Below are positions 34,961 through 46,538 of a DNA stretch of 64,000 nt, piece by piece. Origin of the DNA: Parascedosporium putredinis (Eukaryota > Ascomycota > Sordariomycetes > Microascales > Microascaceae); the NCBI GenBank assembly GCA_949357655.1, contig CASHTG010000018.1, positions 62,001 through 126,000 on the forward strand, read 5' to 3'. Made by a program: the position numbers and the translations under genes. A model generated the notes under the pieces. It saw only the letters and a list, made by a program, of their open reading frames with translations, was not told the DNA's origin and did no database searches. Numbering within the stretch: position 1 is the stretch's first letter; every line of letters begins with the position of its first letter.

Positions 34961-35559
34961 CGCAGCTTGCTGTCAATGTGCCTCTGGGGCGGGATTTATC
35001 GAGAAATGAGCGAAATAGGGGAAAAGCTGATGATAGTGAAAACTATGGAAAGCAAAGGGACCCCAATCTGCAGCCCGTTGCCAGCTCGATAGGCGCGCTA
35101 GAGCGCCCGGATCAGCTAGCGGCTGGTCCAGTGTGGGGCTGGAAAGGACTGGAGCAAGTCCCATGCCAACAGTTCGTGGAGACAAGCAATGGGAATAGAG
35201 ATGACAAACACGTTGGGAAACAAGGGTGAGTAGATTACAGCTTGAATTAATAAACGAACAAAACATGCCTTCTGCGACGTAGGTATGGTTAGACAATCAC
35301 CAAGCTGACAATTTCAAGAGGGGGCTACTGGTACTGATTACGAAATCTTCGGAATGTCGTGAGATTGTTCGAACTAGACTCCACTGGGGAAACTCACCAC
35401 ATCCATCTATGGATCCATAGAACGGTCTATTGTCAGGTATAATGGAATAGACGTGCAACATATGTTCTTATTAGAGCCATGCCCAAGCCCTGTGAGCTCA
35501 AGATACTTCCTTCCCTTTCAACCACATTGAAAACGTAGTATTTCTCGCTATCGGAGCGA
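34961..35559. other. Intergenic region, 0.6 kb
   Basis: Between the start of the BTB gene and the 3' end of the next gene on the same strand. Nothing recognised. Confidence 0.5.
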
Positions 35560-38500
35560 CTATCCAAACAGACTAGTCCACCGCTTCTTTCTAGGTTGGC
35601 CATTTGTAGAAGTCTCTTCTACAACTCCGTCGGTGCTGTTGGTTGCTGTTATTGTTGTGGCGGAAGAGGACGGGGCCGGTGAGTGAGACGGGCTATCTTC
35701 TGTCCTCTGAGTTATGTCACTGAAACTTGCAGACTCGGATGTGTCTTCTGTTCTCCCCTCTTGGTCACTATACATGGTTTAATTTCCGACCAAGAAGCGT
35801 GTCCAAAAATGACGGCTCCTTGTGCACTAAGAGCTCCTAGGCGGATGGGCCAAGTCTTGGCAACTTTTCGGTGTTGGAGATAACGGTTAGTTAAGAGGAA
35901 CTGCACAGGCCGGATGTGGGCTTCGCCTGGCGCGGGGTTTCGGTGTTGAGGCAATGGCATCTGGTGAAGACATCTCTGTTGGGAGATGACCAGCTGATAC
36001 CACCGTGAAGCTCATGTCGCCCAGGTTTAGGGCCCGGGGTAGCGATCTGTATGCGTCTCAGAGTGGTGATAGTTGCGCACAGGTAGTTCTGACCAGATGG
36101 TACCACCTTCCATTGGGTACAACTGTGCTGGCCATCTACCGGCACAATCAGGTCCTCAAAACCTCTTCCAAAAATGACGAGGGCCTTGATAGCGCGAGCA
36201 TACTGCGTCCATCCATATCCTAGGTTGCTGAAATACTCAACTCGCTGACTTACGCCACGGAACGAGACAACGTCTTTGAGATCATAACCCACAACTTTGC
36301 GCTTCATTCCGTTTTTCACATCTTCCAACGGTGATGCCACCCAATATCCGTCCTGGTTTGCAATTTTATCTTGATAGTCGATCAGTGTCACGAGATCGTC
36401 TAAAACCCTTTCTACCCTATCTCTAAGGGTATAGTACTTTGTGTGTGTTCCAGAATTCGTTTCTGAGATAGAGTCTACGAAGAGGTTAATGCTCGAGTTC
36501 TCTGGTCGTGTTAGAACCGTAGCCGCCGACTCCCCTTCAAGCTCAGACCCTGTGCCCTGAAAACCCAGCTGGATTTATAAGCTTCGTCCTCAGAGTCCTC
36601 GGCAAGCGAGTGTCGAACAAGGTGAAGGGCCGCCGAAGCCCCGTCGACCAGCCACCCTCTCTTGTCTTCGATGTCATAAAATATGACTGGCTTGCCTGAC
36701 ATTGTGGCAACATCCCGGCGAAGCTCGCGGCAATTCGATGGGGACTCCTGCGTGTTCCTTTTTCCACAGGAAGCGATGACCCCGAAAGTGAGACAAGGTA
36801 CGCTGACCTCAAAATATTTTTCTCCATGACAGAAACCCTCGTTGTCGCGAGGTTTAGGCCACTGCAGCCGGTCCCAGATTCAGGTCGCAGAAGTTTGCCT
36901 ACGAGAATGATGAATTAGCAATGGGACCGATATATCGATCCATAGATACAACCCTTCCACGGTTAAGGGGCTAATTCAACTTTTGTTGACCTTACCTCTG
37001 TGTTCCGTGACGGCACTGCACCACCCCACAATTTGCCGTCGTGTCGGTATGGTATCCATATTGAATTCTTCGGGTATATGGTATTTCAGCTCATCTAACC
37101 GATCGTCACAGTAAGAAATTCGATGGCCTTCGGGATTGAAAAGGAAATGCCAGAGTATAGCGTCCGACTGAATTTCTGTGGCGATAAAGAGAGAATTATG
37201 GCCTTTTAGAATCAGTTTGCCATCGAGTTTGGTGAGCCTCTTTGCCTGAACCACCTCTGCCATAACCGTAAGACTCAACTCTAGGCCACTGTTATGTACG
37301 GATCTGTTGTGGACAGGATAACCAGTGACTAAGATAGGGTTTCGAAAAGGTTTGCCCAGCAGAATCCGCGGTCTGCCGAGCTTATGTCCTGATTGACTGA
37401 TATGTCTGAGTGAATGTTAAAGTGAGCAGCGAGGGATTTGTCATGTTGAAACCCTGCCTCGGCTATTTGTACCGTCTTGATGCTTGGAGAGCAGGCAACT
37501 ACCCCCTTTGATAACGGGTTGGACCGCATAGCCGATGAGAGCCAGCCAAGCTGTTCGCCAATTTCAGCCACGAAGCCTAGAGGGCCTTGTGCCTCCACCA
37601 ACGACCAATTTCGTAATTGAATCGTCTGGTTGTGCAATATAGTACCTATAACGACGATTTTTCAGTACTGTGCGCCTTAAAAATCGAAGGCATGGATCGA
37701 TCCAATCCGTACTTACATGTGGATACTGTTGTTGGATCAGCAAGATGTTGCTTTACCGCGGTTAACAACCCTTTACTCGTGATGGGCCACATTTCTGACA
37801 TATATTCCGCAATAGTGGAAACTTGTGCCTCCTGCCATGTGCCAGTCAGGCATATGATCTGTCCGAATGCTTCTTCTGGGGGCAGTGGATAGTCTTGTTG
37901 GAGAATGAACTGAAGCGGGTCCCAGTCTAGGTTGAATGTCACGCGGACGTAAGGAGGAGCCACTAAGCTCCTCAAAAGACGAGGTCGATTGGGATCGGGA
38001 GCCAGAAAATTGTTATAGATGTGGTTGCGAATCTGGTCTTCTGAGCTCGTCCCTTGCGTTCGCATCGTCGCATAAACCACTATCCTTGATACCAACCAGC
38101 TATATGCCTGAGATTGAAAAATAAATTCTTCGCACTCAGGGCTCGGAGGTAAATAGCCATCGCCCATTATCACGTCCTCTTCTAGAAGAGACTCTTGGAT
38201 AAAGTTTCTGTCGAGAGCTGACGACCAGCTGTCCACGGCTGATCCAGATGTCCCGGAGACATCGCACGGCTCTTGTTCGATGTCTCCGCTCCGGATCTCT
38301 TCTCTCAACAGCCGATCCAGCTCATAGATTACCTTTCTTGTATAAATAATTAGCTTCGGTTCTTTGTTGAACATGTATACTTTGATATGTACAGCGAAAC
38401 TCACACTCTGTATCGTCCCAGAAAAGACGATGCCGTTTGATAGGCCTCTGTGGACGACTCCTCTCGCAATCTAATTGTGAACAATCTTAGTGACTCAAGC

Positions 38501-39339
38501 GAGCCCTGCCGAAACCTATCGGGTAAGCAAGACAGCGAACAATTCTTGCTAATGTCTTTAGCAAGAAGAATCGAGAAGGACGATATGTATGTCAGCCGTT
38601 TCCCAATATCCATCGACTCTACAAAAGAGAGTCTCGAACTGCCATGAGGTCCGAGAAATCCTGGCAAGTAAAATTCAATTCGCGATGTGCATGTGTCCTT
38701 GATGATTACATGGCTCCCATCGCTTTTTGGAGGTGAGTCCGGCGTCAAATTGCAAGTTTCTGGTAGCCTTTCGGCAGTCGTGTGGCTTGGGTTCGAAGAG
38801 CGACCGCCGGAGTCATTGCCTCCAGTTCCAACTATAGCATCCCAGTTCTCTTCGCTGATCATAGGTAAAGTTGCCGACATGGCTGCTAGCTCTACATCAC
38901 TTATATAGGGTGAAGGTGGCTGAGGGAGCCGAGGGAAGAGCCCACGCCAAATGTCGTACCACCTATCGCTCTGGTCATGCGTGAGCAGAAGGCCGCTGAT
39001 TCTAGACCAATCCTCTTCAGTCATACCAGAGTACAATCTGAAGCTATCGGCTCTCAGTGGACAGTTGGTTTCTAGATGCATGTTGAGCCGCCAGGAAAAT
39101 TGAAAGGGCATACCGCACCACTCACACCTAACTGCAAAGGTATGATGTAGTCGAAGGTGCTGTTCCACATGAGTTGTGTTTGTTAGGCGTTCCCTAAAGC
39201 TGCATCGTTGAAATCTGGTAGTATCTAGTTTATAGTAAGGACAGGCTAGCAAAGGTCCATCGTTTGTCGGTTCGTCTAAAGCCTGAGGCTTGTCCTCCGC
39301 TCGAGCGGCGATTTGGCGATCCCCACTCTCATCAGGCAT
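35560..39339 (-). CDS. Large uncharacterised fungal protein with N-terminal zinc-finger-like cysteines
   Basis: About 1,000 residues in several exons from the ATG at 39339. Residues 30-95 hold degenerate C2H2-like motifs ('HVEQHLRLHHTFAVRCEWCG', 'LNMHLETNC'). The rest matches a widespread, unnamed Pezizomycotina family that I recognise by 'GEQLGWLSSAMRS', 'NPILVTGYPVHNR', 'GLELSLTVMAEVVQ', 'ILKGHNSLF', 'ISYCDDR', 'IVGWCSAVTEH', 'VIFYDIEDKRGWLVDG' and 'GRGFEDLI'. One intron is near 38390-38310, one near 37707-37637, one at about 36990-36905. Missing bases resolve at A4 37345-37348, C3 36555-36557 and T3 35778-35780 (+ strand). The C-terminal tail is Ser/Glu-rich and ends 'KKRWTSLFG'. Function unknown; the conserved 'YDxxxxRxWLV' and 'GWC' motifs suggest a folded, possibly signalling domain. 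Confidence 0.7.
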
Positions 39340-42300
39340 TGTGTTCTAAAGACTTTTGTAGTATTTTCGGATGGTTATATGTTTGATATAATATCGGCGT
39401 CATAGAGCAGACGGGTGTAGTTGCAATCTCGAAGTCATAGAGCAGAGGGTGAAGGGTGAAGAGATTTAGACTGAGTTGTGGCATCGAGTTTGATCGAGGC
39501 GAGGAGAGCCAGCTAAAAAAGATTCGGGGAGAGGAGGGAGGCGCCACATAAAATTCCCATGCCAAGGATTGCCTGGAGTAAATGTGTCTGGTAGGTCAAT
39601 TTGACGCTGTGAGCTATTGTCCTTTCTACACTTTGTGAAAAAAAGACAAACTATTGATGCGCGCGTGAACAGCCCAGCTACTAGCGCACGCGTGGCGCAA
39701 TGGCGGAGCAACCTCAATTTTACAGCGGCTGATGTCGGCTGTGAAGATACACTCACCACACATCCATCACGCAGATGACTCCCAAAACCCAACGTATTTC
39801 TCCAAGAGCCCTTCATGTAACTTCCATCCTTCGTCTCGAACCCTGGCTGTCCATCGAACCCAGCTAGTATTGTATAGCAAAGTCAGTCGCTCACAATGTT
39901 TATAGCCTTGTGAAATGCTTTAGTGGATCGAGGGTTCCCTCCATTAACGCCCTTTGACTCCTTATTTAGATTTTGCTCCGCCTACTTGCCCGGAGACTGT
40001 GGTCTATACCGGCATTGTGCCCCTTCGGACCTTTGGCGCCGGGTGGGTCAACGGCCTGTGCTCCGGCGCGGGCCCACCAGCCTGCCGGTACCGCAGCATC
40101 GTCTCGACCCTAAATTGCTTTGCTTCACCCTCTATAGTTTTCCCATCGCCCTTCTTCTCCGATAGGCTACTGTCGAAGTTAGAAACCCCCTCCAATGAAA
40201 GTACGGGGATTTCTCCAACCCAGCTAGGTGTTGACAGGATATAAGCCTCTTTAGACCTCAAATAGACAGGAGCGTTCCCCTGTCCTTTTTGGTCTATCAC
40301 TAGGACGAGGACGTGACCAAAAAATGGATTCGTCCACATCTATGGTCGGAAACGACCCCGCCACCCTGTTTTTCTGTTATCCCATCCCTAGCTCCGTGAA
40401 GGCTTAGCTGCTCTTCCTTGCCTACTATGTCAGAGTAACTTCTATTACGATACTTTATGAATGCAACTTGTCTACTCTTTTTCCATGTTTGTCACATGGT
40501 TCTCCAATCCACACTAAAACGCCGTCTCTTGAAGCCGTACCCTTGAGGCCAGAAGACGGGCCCCTCCACCCTGTGCCTATTTCTTTTCTTTTTCTTTTTT
40601 CAGTGTTGTCCCTTCCCCTTCCTCCCTTTACGGCACCACAAATTGAGACCACGATTGCCTTCAGGAACGCATGAGACGTGCAGCCTGATAGAGTTTTCTT
40701 CGGGAGCAGGATAAAAATGAACACAGAAATGGGAGGCAGGGAGGCGGATCCACACCCAAGATCAGATGGGTGATCTCATCCTTGGTGCAGGCGTTGCCCT
40801 CGCTTTTCCTTTTATGATTTTTGCCAGATATATGACGCCCGGTGGGTTTCATCCTCCCGTGCGTCTCATGAGATGAGCTCAAAAGTTACGGCCGAAAAAC
40901 CGAACCTGGGGAGATCCGCTAACTCGCATCAGTAGGCTATATGAGTTGAGCCTCTCTCATGGTCGCCGTAGGGAAAAGAGGCTAATAAGTGCTTCAGCTG
41001 CTTGCCCCCAGGGTCCTCCAGAGCCCTCCTCACTAAACTTGCTAGAGAGTTGCCCGCCCGCTTCACGATTAGTTGTGGGCTTCACTTGGGCATGAGTTAT
41101 AGGAACGAAGGCTTCGGGCTCCAACGGTCGTCACGGACGTTTTCGGTAGCATGGGCGCTGTTTCTCCCCCTGTCCCTGATGTCTCGACCGGAACATTTAT
41201 CATCGTAAGTTTGCCTAACACTCTAACCCTAAGGAGAGAAACAAGTGCTCATGGATTACATGCCTGCCTTGGCCTAGTCCCATTTTGGAAGACGTTGTGT
41301 TGTGTTCGACCCCACTCCTTCGAAAGTGTTCCACATTGATGTCGTTTCATCGAAGAATTCCACCGTGCTCCAGAAGGGGGAAGGGACAGGGCTTCAGCTT
41401 CAATCAATTTATACTCCTGACAAACGAGAGTTAGGCAAAAGTCTAATGACATTAGTCTGTCAAGAGAATAAAGTGTGTGACAGGTCGTTAGTCGTTAGAT
41501 CCCAGGATTCCATCTCAACCGATTGTTCTTTCCACATCATGTTATGGCGGCGGCTGCACTTGTCCCAACAGCCCAAGACTTTACCGCGGTATTTGGGACA
41601 GAGTTCTCCACCAAGAATTACCCGGGTGACCGGCACGCATCATTGTCGATGGAGCGATCAATTGATCATTCCTGAGGCCAGCCGATTAATGGGTCTTTGT
41701 CTCGTCTTGGGCCGACCCCTGTCTTAATCATTCCTTTTTCTTTTCTCTTTCCCTATCCTCATATTCCCGCTTGGCCTCCCTCCTTCTACAGTATCCTCGG
41801 CTTTGGTCAACGGCAAAAGAGCCAGTCGAGGAATGGGGCCACGATGCTAGGGTCCGTCTGATCAGGCGGGTTTGGCAATGCGACGAGGACACCTGACAGG
41901 GGCCGCTGGCGGCCAGGCGCTGAATGATGTGCACCCCTGGTTTAGGCTGAAAATAGGAGCAAGGCGGGAAAGGGGTGGGGAGGAAGAAAGAAAACAGAAG
42001 GGAAAAAGAAGCGCATACCACGCTACGATGCGGGCGCCCTGCTTGGAGAGGGCCCCGTTCCTGAGACACTCGCCAGGGCATAATAAAGGTGTTGGCCGCT
42101 GGTGCGTCTCGGGGAAGGTTACCGCTTCTCGCGCCCCGAGACACCGAGGCACTCGCGGCCGGTGGGGGAAAGAAGAAGCGATTATTAATATGTGCGTACC
42201 CCGGATCTGATCTGATCAATTGGATCATGATGAGCGCACGGACATAAGGGGCGACCGATTTCAGTCGAGCGACCGCGCGCGCTGCTTCTCGAAATAGCGG

Positions 42301-42833
42301 AACCGAAGTGGTGGTTTCAGGGGTTGAGACCTGGATTTGACGCGCGAACCGTCTCGCCAGAGGGGCGGCCTTTTTCGTGTTGCCCCATACGTACGCTCGC
42401 ACACGCACGCTAAGGGGCGCACACGCGCGCGCACTCCGGACGACAAGGGCGCTCTACCAAGGCTTTGCTCCGATGACGAGGACGGCAACGTAACTTGGCG
42501 GACTTGCCGCGATGCCGGGCAAAACCACCTACTATCTATCTATGGAGTACGAGGTGTGGGCGAGCTCGGTCGTGCTGTGAAGCATCGTGAAGGTGTATTT
42601 AACACCCAGCGCCGCCGCCGACATCAGATGCAAGTTCGTTCCATCACTCTCACTCCAATCTCATTCGATCAACCTTGCATCTTCCATTCTCTTCCGCTGG
42701 TCGGTCTTTTGTTCTCTTCTTCACTCTCTAGACTTTTTTCATTAGTTGGATATCCTTCTTTTCCTCCTTTCTTTTCCATAACTATCGCCAATCTTTTCGT
42801 CAGTCTCAGAGACATCAGACCCCCAATTTCAAA
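39340..42833. other. Largest gene-free interval, 3.5 kb
   Basis: No supported coding region on either strand; open frames stay below about 230 codons and lack domains. The last 250 bases form the promoter and leader of the secreted-protein gene: a TATA-like TATTTAA at about 42597-42603 and a long CT-rich leader at 42690-42790. Confidence 0.5.
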
Positions 42834-43314
42834 ATGCAGTTCTCTCTCGCCACCATCCTCGTCGGCCTCGTTGCCCTTGCCTCCGCTGGCGTCGTTGATA
42901 CTGAGGGTGTCCGCAACGTTCCTCGCGATGCCGTCCTCATGACCCGCCAGAACCAGGGCCGCCCTGCCCCCAACGGCCAGTGCTGCGTCGCCGGCGGCAA
43001 CCTCAAGCAGGATGCCTGCACTGCCAGCAACGGCCAGCAGGGCCGCTGCGTTCCCGGAGGAAACAACTGTACGTGAAAATCCCCATCCCACCACGATTTT
43101 CTCCTTTATAAGTAGCGGCATGGCTAACAGTGTGGGTGGTGAACCACCCGATGATAGGCGGAGGAGCGCTTAGCTGTGTTGCCCAAGGCAGCCTGACCTG
43201 CGATAACAACGTCATCGAGCGTGGAAACACCCTTTGCCGTGCCAACGCCCCGGCGGAGGCCTCTTTGATGGCGCCAACATCATCCAGAACCTTGGTCAGG
43301 CTTCGGTAAACTAG
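42834..43314 (+). CDS. Small secreted cysteine-rich protein (130 aa, eight cysteines)
   Basis: Exons 42834-43068 and 43158-43314; one base is missing in C4 at 43248-43251, after which the coding length is exactly 393. Signal peptide 'MQFSLATILVGLVALASAG', a short pro-like segment, then eight Cys: a CC pair in 'NGQCCVAG', then 'DACTAS', 'GRCVPGG', 'NNCGG', 'LSCVAQ', 'LTCDNN', 'TLCRAN'. The C-terminus is 'GANIIQNLGQASVN'. The intron acceptor at 43157 is chosen because it keeps the Cys codon split across exons; the nearer AG at 43130 would lose it. Strong leader and TATA suggest high expression. It resembles fungal orphan small secreted proteins, not the hydrophobin spacing. A role at the cell surface or towards other organisms is possible but not shown. 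Confidence 0.82.
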
Positions 43315-44241
43315 AAGAGATTTTGCGGCGGAAGGAAGCGGAGGGTGTGATGTACTAAGCGGCGAATGTCTGGTTATGAGTTATGAGGGAAACGAGGGCC
43401 TACGTCTAGATGATCCCAGTGTACGAAGACCAAAAGACCAATACCACCATAACTTCGGAAGACCTGCTTCGTTCTTGTTGTGAAGACCTGTGTGATGATG
43501 TCTAGACCAGAGACCAGAATCAGTATATTCTACAATGCCGACTAGTGTCTGGGCGCCAAGATAAACGGGCCATAGCCGTATGATCTTGCTTGGATCTGCC
43601 ATCGCAACTCATACGTCAAAGAATGTGTATAAGAGCAAGGTAGCCTTAATAGCCTAGGGAGAGCCCGGATGTGACTTTCTGATCATCAACGTTACGGCCG
43701 ACATATGCGGGAAAGCGTCACAAGAAGGCAAGGGGCCATGAAGCTCTGATTAGTGATGCGCGTCTTGAATTGACTCCTGGGGCAGCCACATGAATCTAGC
43801 CGCCTCGCTCGTTTTTGGACGACTGAGACAGGAACAGCACCACCGCAAATCGCACAAGCTCAAATGCAAGTACAAAAACCTCAAGGGGAGAGAAATATCA
43901 GGCTCGTGAAAGAGATAAATTCGCGCATTGGATGATCTCCTCGCAAGAATTTCTCTATCCGCCGAGGTGGGAAACCGAGAGAGGGTAGTTCGCGTGATCT
44001 GCGAGTCGAATCACGATGTACACGTTTTATCCAAAGGAGTGCCAAGACGAACCAAAAGAGAGGAAGAAGAAAAAAACGGACCACAAAGTCATGCTTGGGG
44101 AATCCCTCGAAAAAGATGGAGAATTCTTGGGCATGAGCCGCGGATCATTATGCACGGCGGATCCTCCACCACCCCGCCTCAAGACGCAAATCCCCAGCAC
44201 GCGCTCTTTTCTTTTTGTCCCGCTCCCATCTCCGCGGCCAT
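43315..44241. other. Intergenic region, 0.9 kb
   Basis: Between two convergent genes. Nothing supported. Confidence 0.5.
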
Positions 44242-44651
44242 TCAGACTTTGCAGACAGCCTCGAGGCGCCACCCATCCGGGTCGACGACAAAAGCAGCAA
44301 AGTACGTGGGACCATAATGTTCCCGCAAGCCGGGAGCCCCGTCGCACGTCCCGCCGTTAGCGACCGCGCCCGCGTGAAAGCGCGTACCGCGTCGCGGGTC
44401 GGGGCGTTGAAGGCGATGTGGCAGCCCTTGCCGGGGGCCGAGGCGGCGTCGCCGTGCTGGAAGAGATTGACGGCTTCGTGGTCCGGGTCGGGGCCGTAGC
44501 CGAGGGTGGGGATCCGGGCGTCGGGCCCGCTTTCGTAGACGAGGTGGAGGTTGAGCGGGGCGAGGGCGGCGGTGTAGAAGAACTTGGCGGTGCGGATGTC
44601 GCGAACGCCGAGGGAGAAGTGGCCGATGATTTGGGTGTGTTCTTGGGACAT
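44242..44651 (-). CDS. VOC superfamily (glyoxalase/bleomycin-resistance fold) protein
   Basis: Single exon from ATG 44651. With one base added to A3 (+ strand) at 44377-44379 it is 411 bases, 136 residues, the usual length for a one-module fungal VOC protein. The fold's two beta-alpha-beta units are visible: 'IGHFSLGVRDIRTAKFFYTA' starts with the candidate metal-ligand His and 'VVDPDGWRLEAVCK' ends with the candidate Glu; 'KGCHIAFNAPTRDAVRAF' starts the second half. Members are metal-dependent lyases, dioxygenases or resistance proteins; specificity cannot be told. Without the missing base the C-terminal half, including the Glu, is lost. Confidence 0.88.
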
Positions 44652-45067
44652 GGTACCGCACTAGAAAACAAAAAGGACGGAAAAAATAAATTAGAAAGCA
44701 GGGCTTGTTGCGGGGAGAGTTGAATGAATGGCTGCGTGACGTTCGTATCTTTTTGTTAGGCAGAAGCGTGAATGAATTGTGGAAAATTGTGAGTTGGGAT
44801 GAACTCCTTCTTCCCGTCTGTGGCTGAAGTCTTGGCTCTGAAATTCACGCAGGGCCATTGCTCGTCATAGTCACAGCATCTGATGCATTCCCTTCCTCCA
44901 GGGGTGAAAATATCGGATCGTATTGATCATTCGAAATTATGTTTATGCATTCATGTCTTTCGTCAAGTAGAACAAAAAAGAAAGAAAAAGAAAAACGCCT
45001 AAAAATGCGAGATCCTAGATAGATCCGTGGTATCGTCCAAGTCGTTTTACAGTTCGTACAGCCCTGG
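44652..45067. other. Intergenic region, 0.4 kb
   Basis: Promoter of the VOC gene and 3' flank of the next gene. Nothing else seen. Confidence 0.5.
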
Positions 45068-46538
45068 TCACCCTTCCCCGCCTCGCTTCCCTCCTCTTGC
45101 TCCGCGCTCAAACCCGACCAGCCCGCTTCCTCTGGGTCTTTTGAACTCGCTCTGCTCCCTGACATCCCGCGCCAATTTCGCCCTCCTCGCCGCCTTGGCC
45201 TCCGCAATCTCGCTCTCCTCGTCCTCCCGTCGCTGGGCGTTGCGCCGCTGCCTCTCCTCGAGGGTCATGGGCTCGGGCTCCGCGGTAGGGTTCCGCTTCT
45301 GGGAGGCGGCGAGCTGGGCCTTTTTCGCCGCCTCGGCCTTCTTCTCGGCCCTCTTGTTGCGCTTCTTCTGGTGCTTGTTCAGGACGGGGTCTTGGCGGCC
45401 TCGAAGGCGTCGCTGCCGCGCTTCTCGTGCACCTCCTCGCGGCCCTGGGCCTTGAGGGCGTCGTTGAACTGGCGGCGGCGGTGGTGGGCGTCGCGGGCCT
45501 GCTTGGAGAGGGGCAGGCCGAGCATCTCGACGCGGCAGCGCTGGCCGTCGCGCAGGAGGAGGGCGGGGACGCCAAAGGCGGCGAGGTCCATGGCGATGCG
45601 GAGGGGTAGTTGGCGCTGGAGGTCCAGTCGCCGTGGTCGATGGTGGCGGAGGGAGGCGGAGCTGCTCCCAGAGGGCGATCTTGACGTGGACGCAGTAGTT
45701 GGTGCGGAAGCGGGCGACGATCTCGGTGAGCTTCTTGTCAAAGGTGGCCTCGTGCTCGATCTCGAAGAGGGGCTTCATGGGCACGGGCTGCTGGATCTTG
45801 ATCCAGAGGGTGGGCTGGGTGTACATGAGGTCGGCGGTGTTGTAGCCGCCGACGCGGGCCGAGGCCATGCTGTACCGCCAGTCCTCGAGGGCGGTCATGG
45901 TGATGGACTGGAGGTGGGGCAGCTGGTAGGGGATGCGCTGGATGCGGTGGCCGTGGTGGGGAGGTAGCCGTGCTGGATCTGGAGGGTGCGGAGGTTCTTG
46001 CAGGTAAAGAGGCAGTCCCAGAAGCTGTCGTAGGCGCACTCGGCGGTGCTGAGCTCCTGGTCGCCGAAGACGGCGAGGTGGCGGATCATGGCGAGGGTCT
46101 CGTCGCACAGGACCTTGCGGACGCCGTAGATGAGGGACTCGTCGTCCTCGGCGGTGAGGATGTTCTTGGACCAGAGGTAGGGGCTGGCCTCCTCGTAGAT
46201 GGTGCGGTTGCACAGGAGGAGGGGAGGCCGAGGCGGCGGGAGCAGGGGCACAGGGCGCCCCAGACGATGATGCCGCCCTTTTGACGACGGGTGTAGTGGA
46301 GGTCGAAGGGGGCATCTGGACGACGCTGGTGCTCACGGGGCAGTACTTGCAAAGGCGTTGTGGCGCCTGCGCCACCGGGGGCTCGACGAGAGCGAACTCG
46401 TAGATGAGGTTGCGCACCTCGCGGGGAGGTCGAGGAAGCGGGAGGGACCCCGGACTTGGGTCTCGGTGAGGGGGATCTCGACGGGCCGGCTGGCGCGGGG
46501 GCGGCGATGGTGAGGGCGAGGGGAGTAGAGGATGCCAT
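45068..46538 (-). CDS. F-box-like (2EXR-type) fungal protein, frame broken many times, GC-rich
   Basis: Starts at ATG 46538 ('MASSTPLALTIAAPAPAGP'). Conserved pieces appear in different frames but in linear order: 'LPAR...NLIYEFALVEPP' (the 2EXR/F-box-like opening seen in many fungal orphans), 'LCKYCP', 'LLLCNRTIYEEASPYLWSKN', 'LAMIRHLAVFGDQEL', 'CAYDSFWDCLFTCKNLRTL', 'RIPYQLPHLQSITMTALEDW', 'IALWEQL', and a final Lys/Glu/Ala-rich helix ('KRNKRAEKKAEAAKKAQLAA') ending 'ERGARGGKRGGEG'. At least five one-base breaks are needed, more than in any neighbour, in line with its very high GC content and many G/C runs. Whether it is a functional gene cannot be decided from this sequence alone. Confidence 0.7.

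Noticed and set aside
42370..42440. Alternating CA/CG tract as a repeat element
   Set aside because: Short, imperfect and without a clear unit; only low-complexity DNA.
43069..43130. Shorter intron in the cysteine-rich gene ending at the AG at 43130
   Set aside because: It would replace a conserved Cys by Leu and add an unlikely hydrophobic insert; the AG at 43157 keeps the Cys codon.
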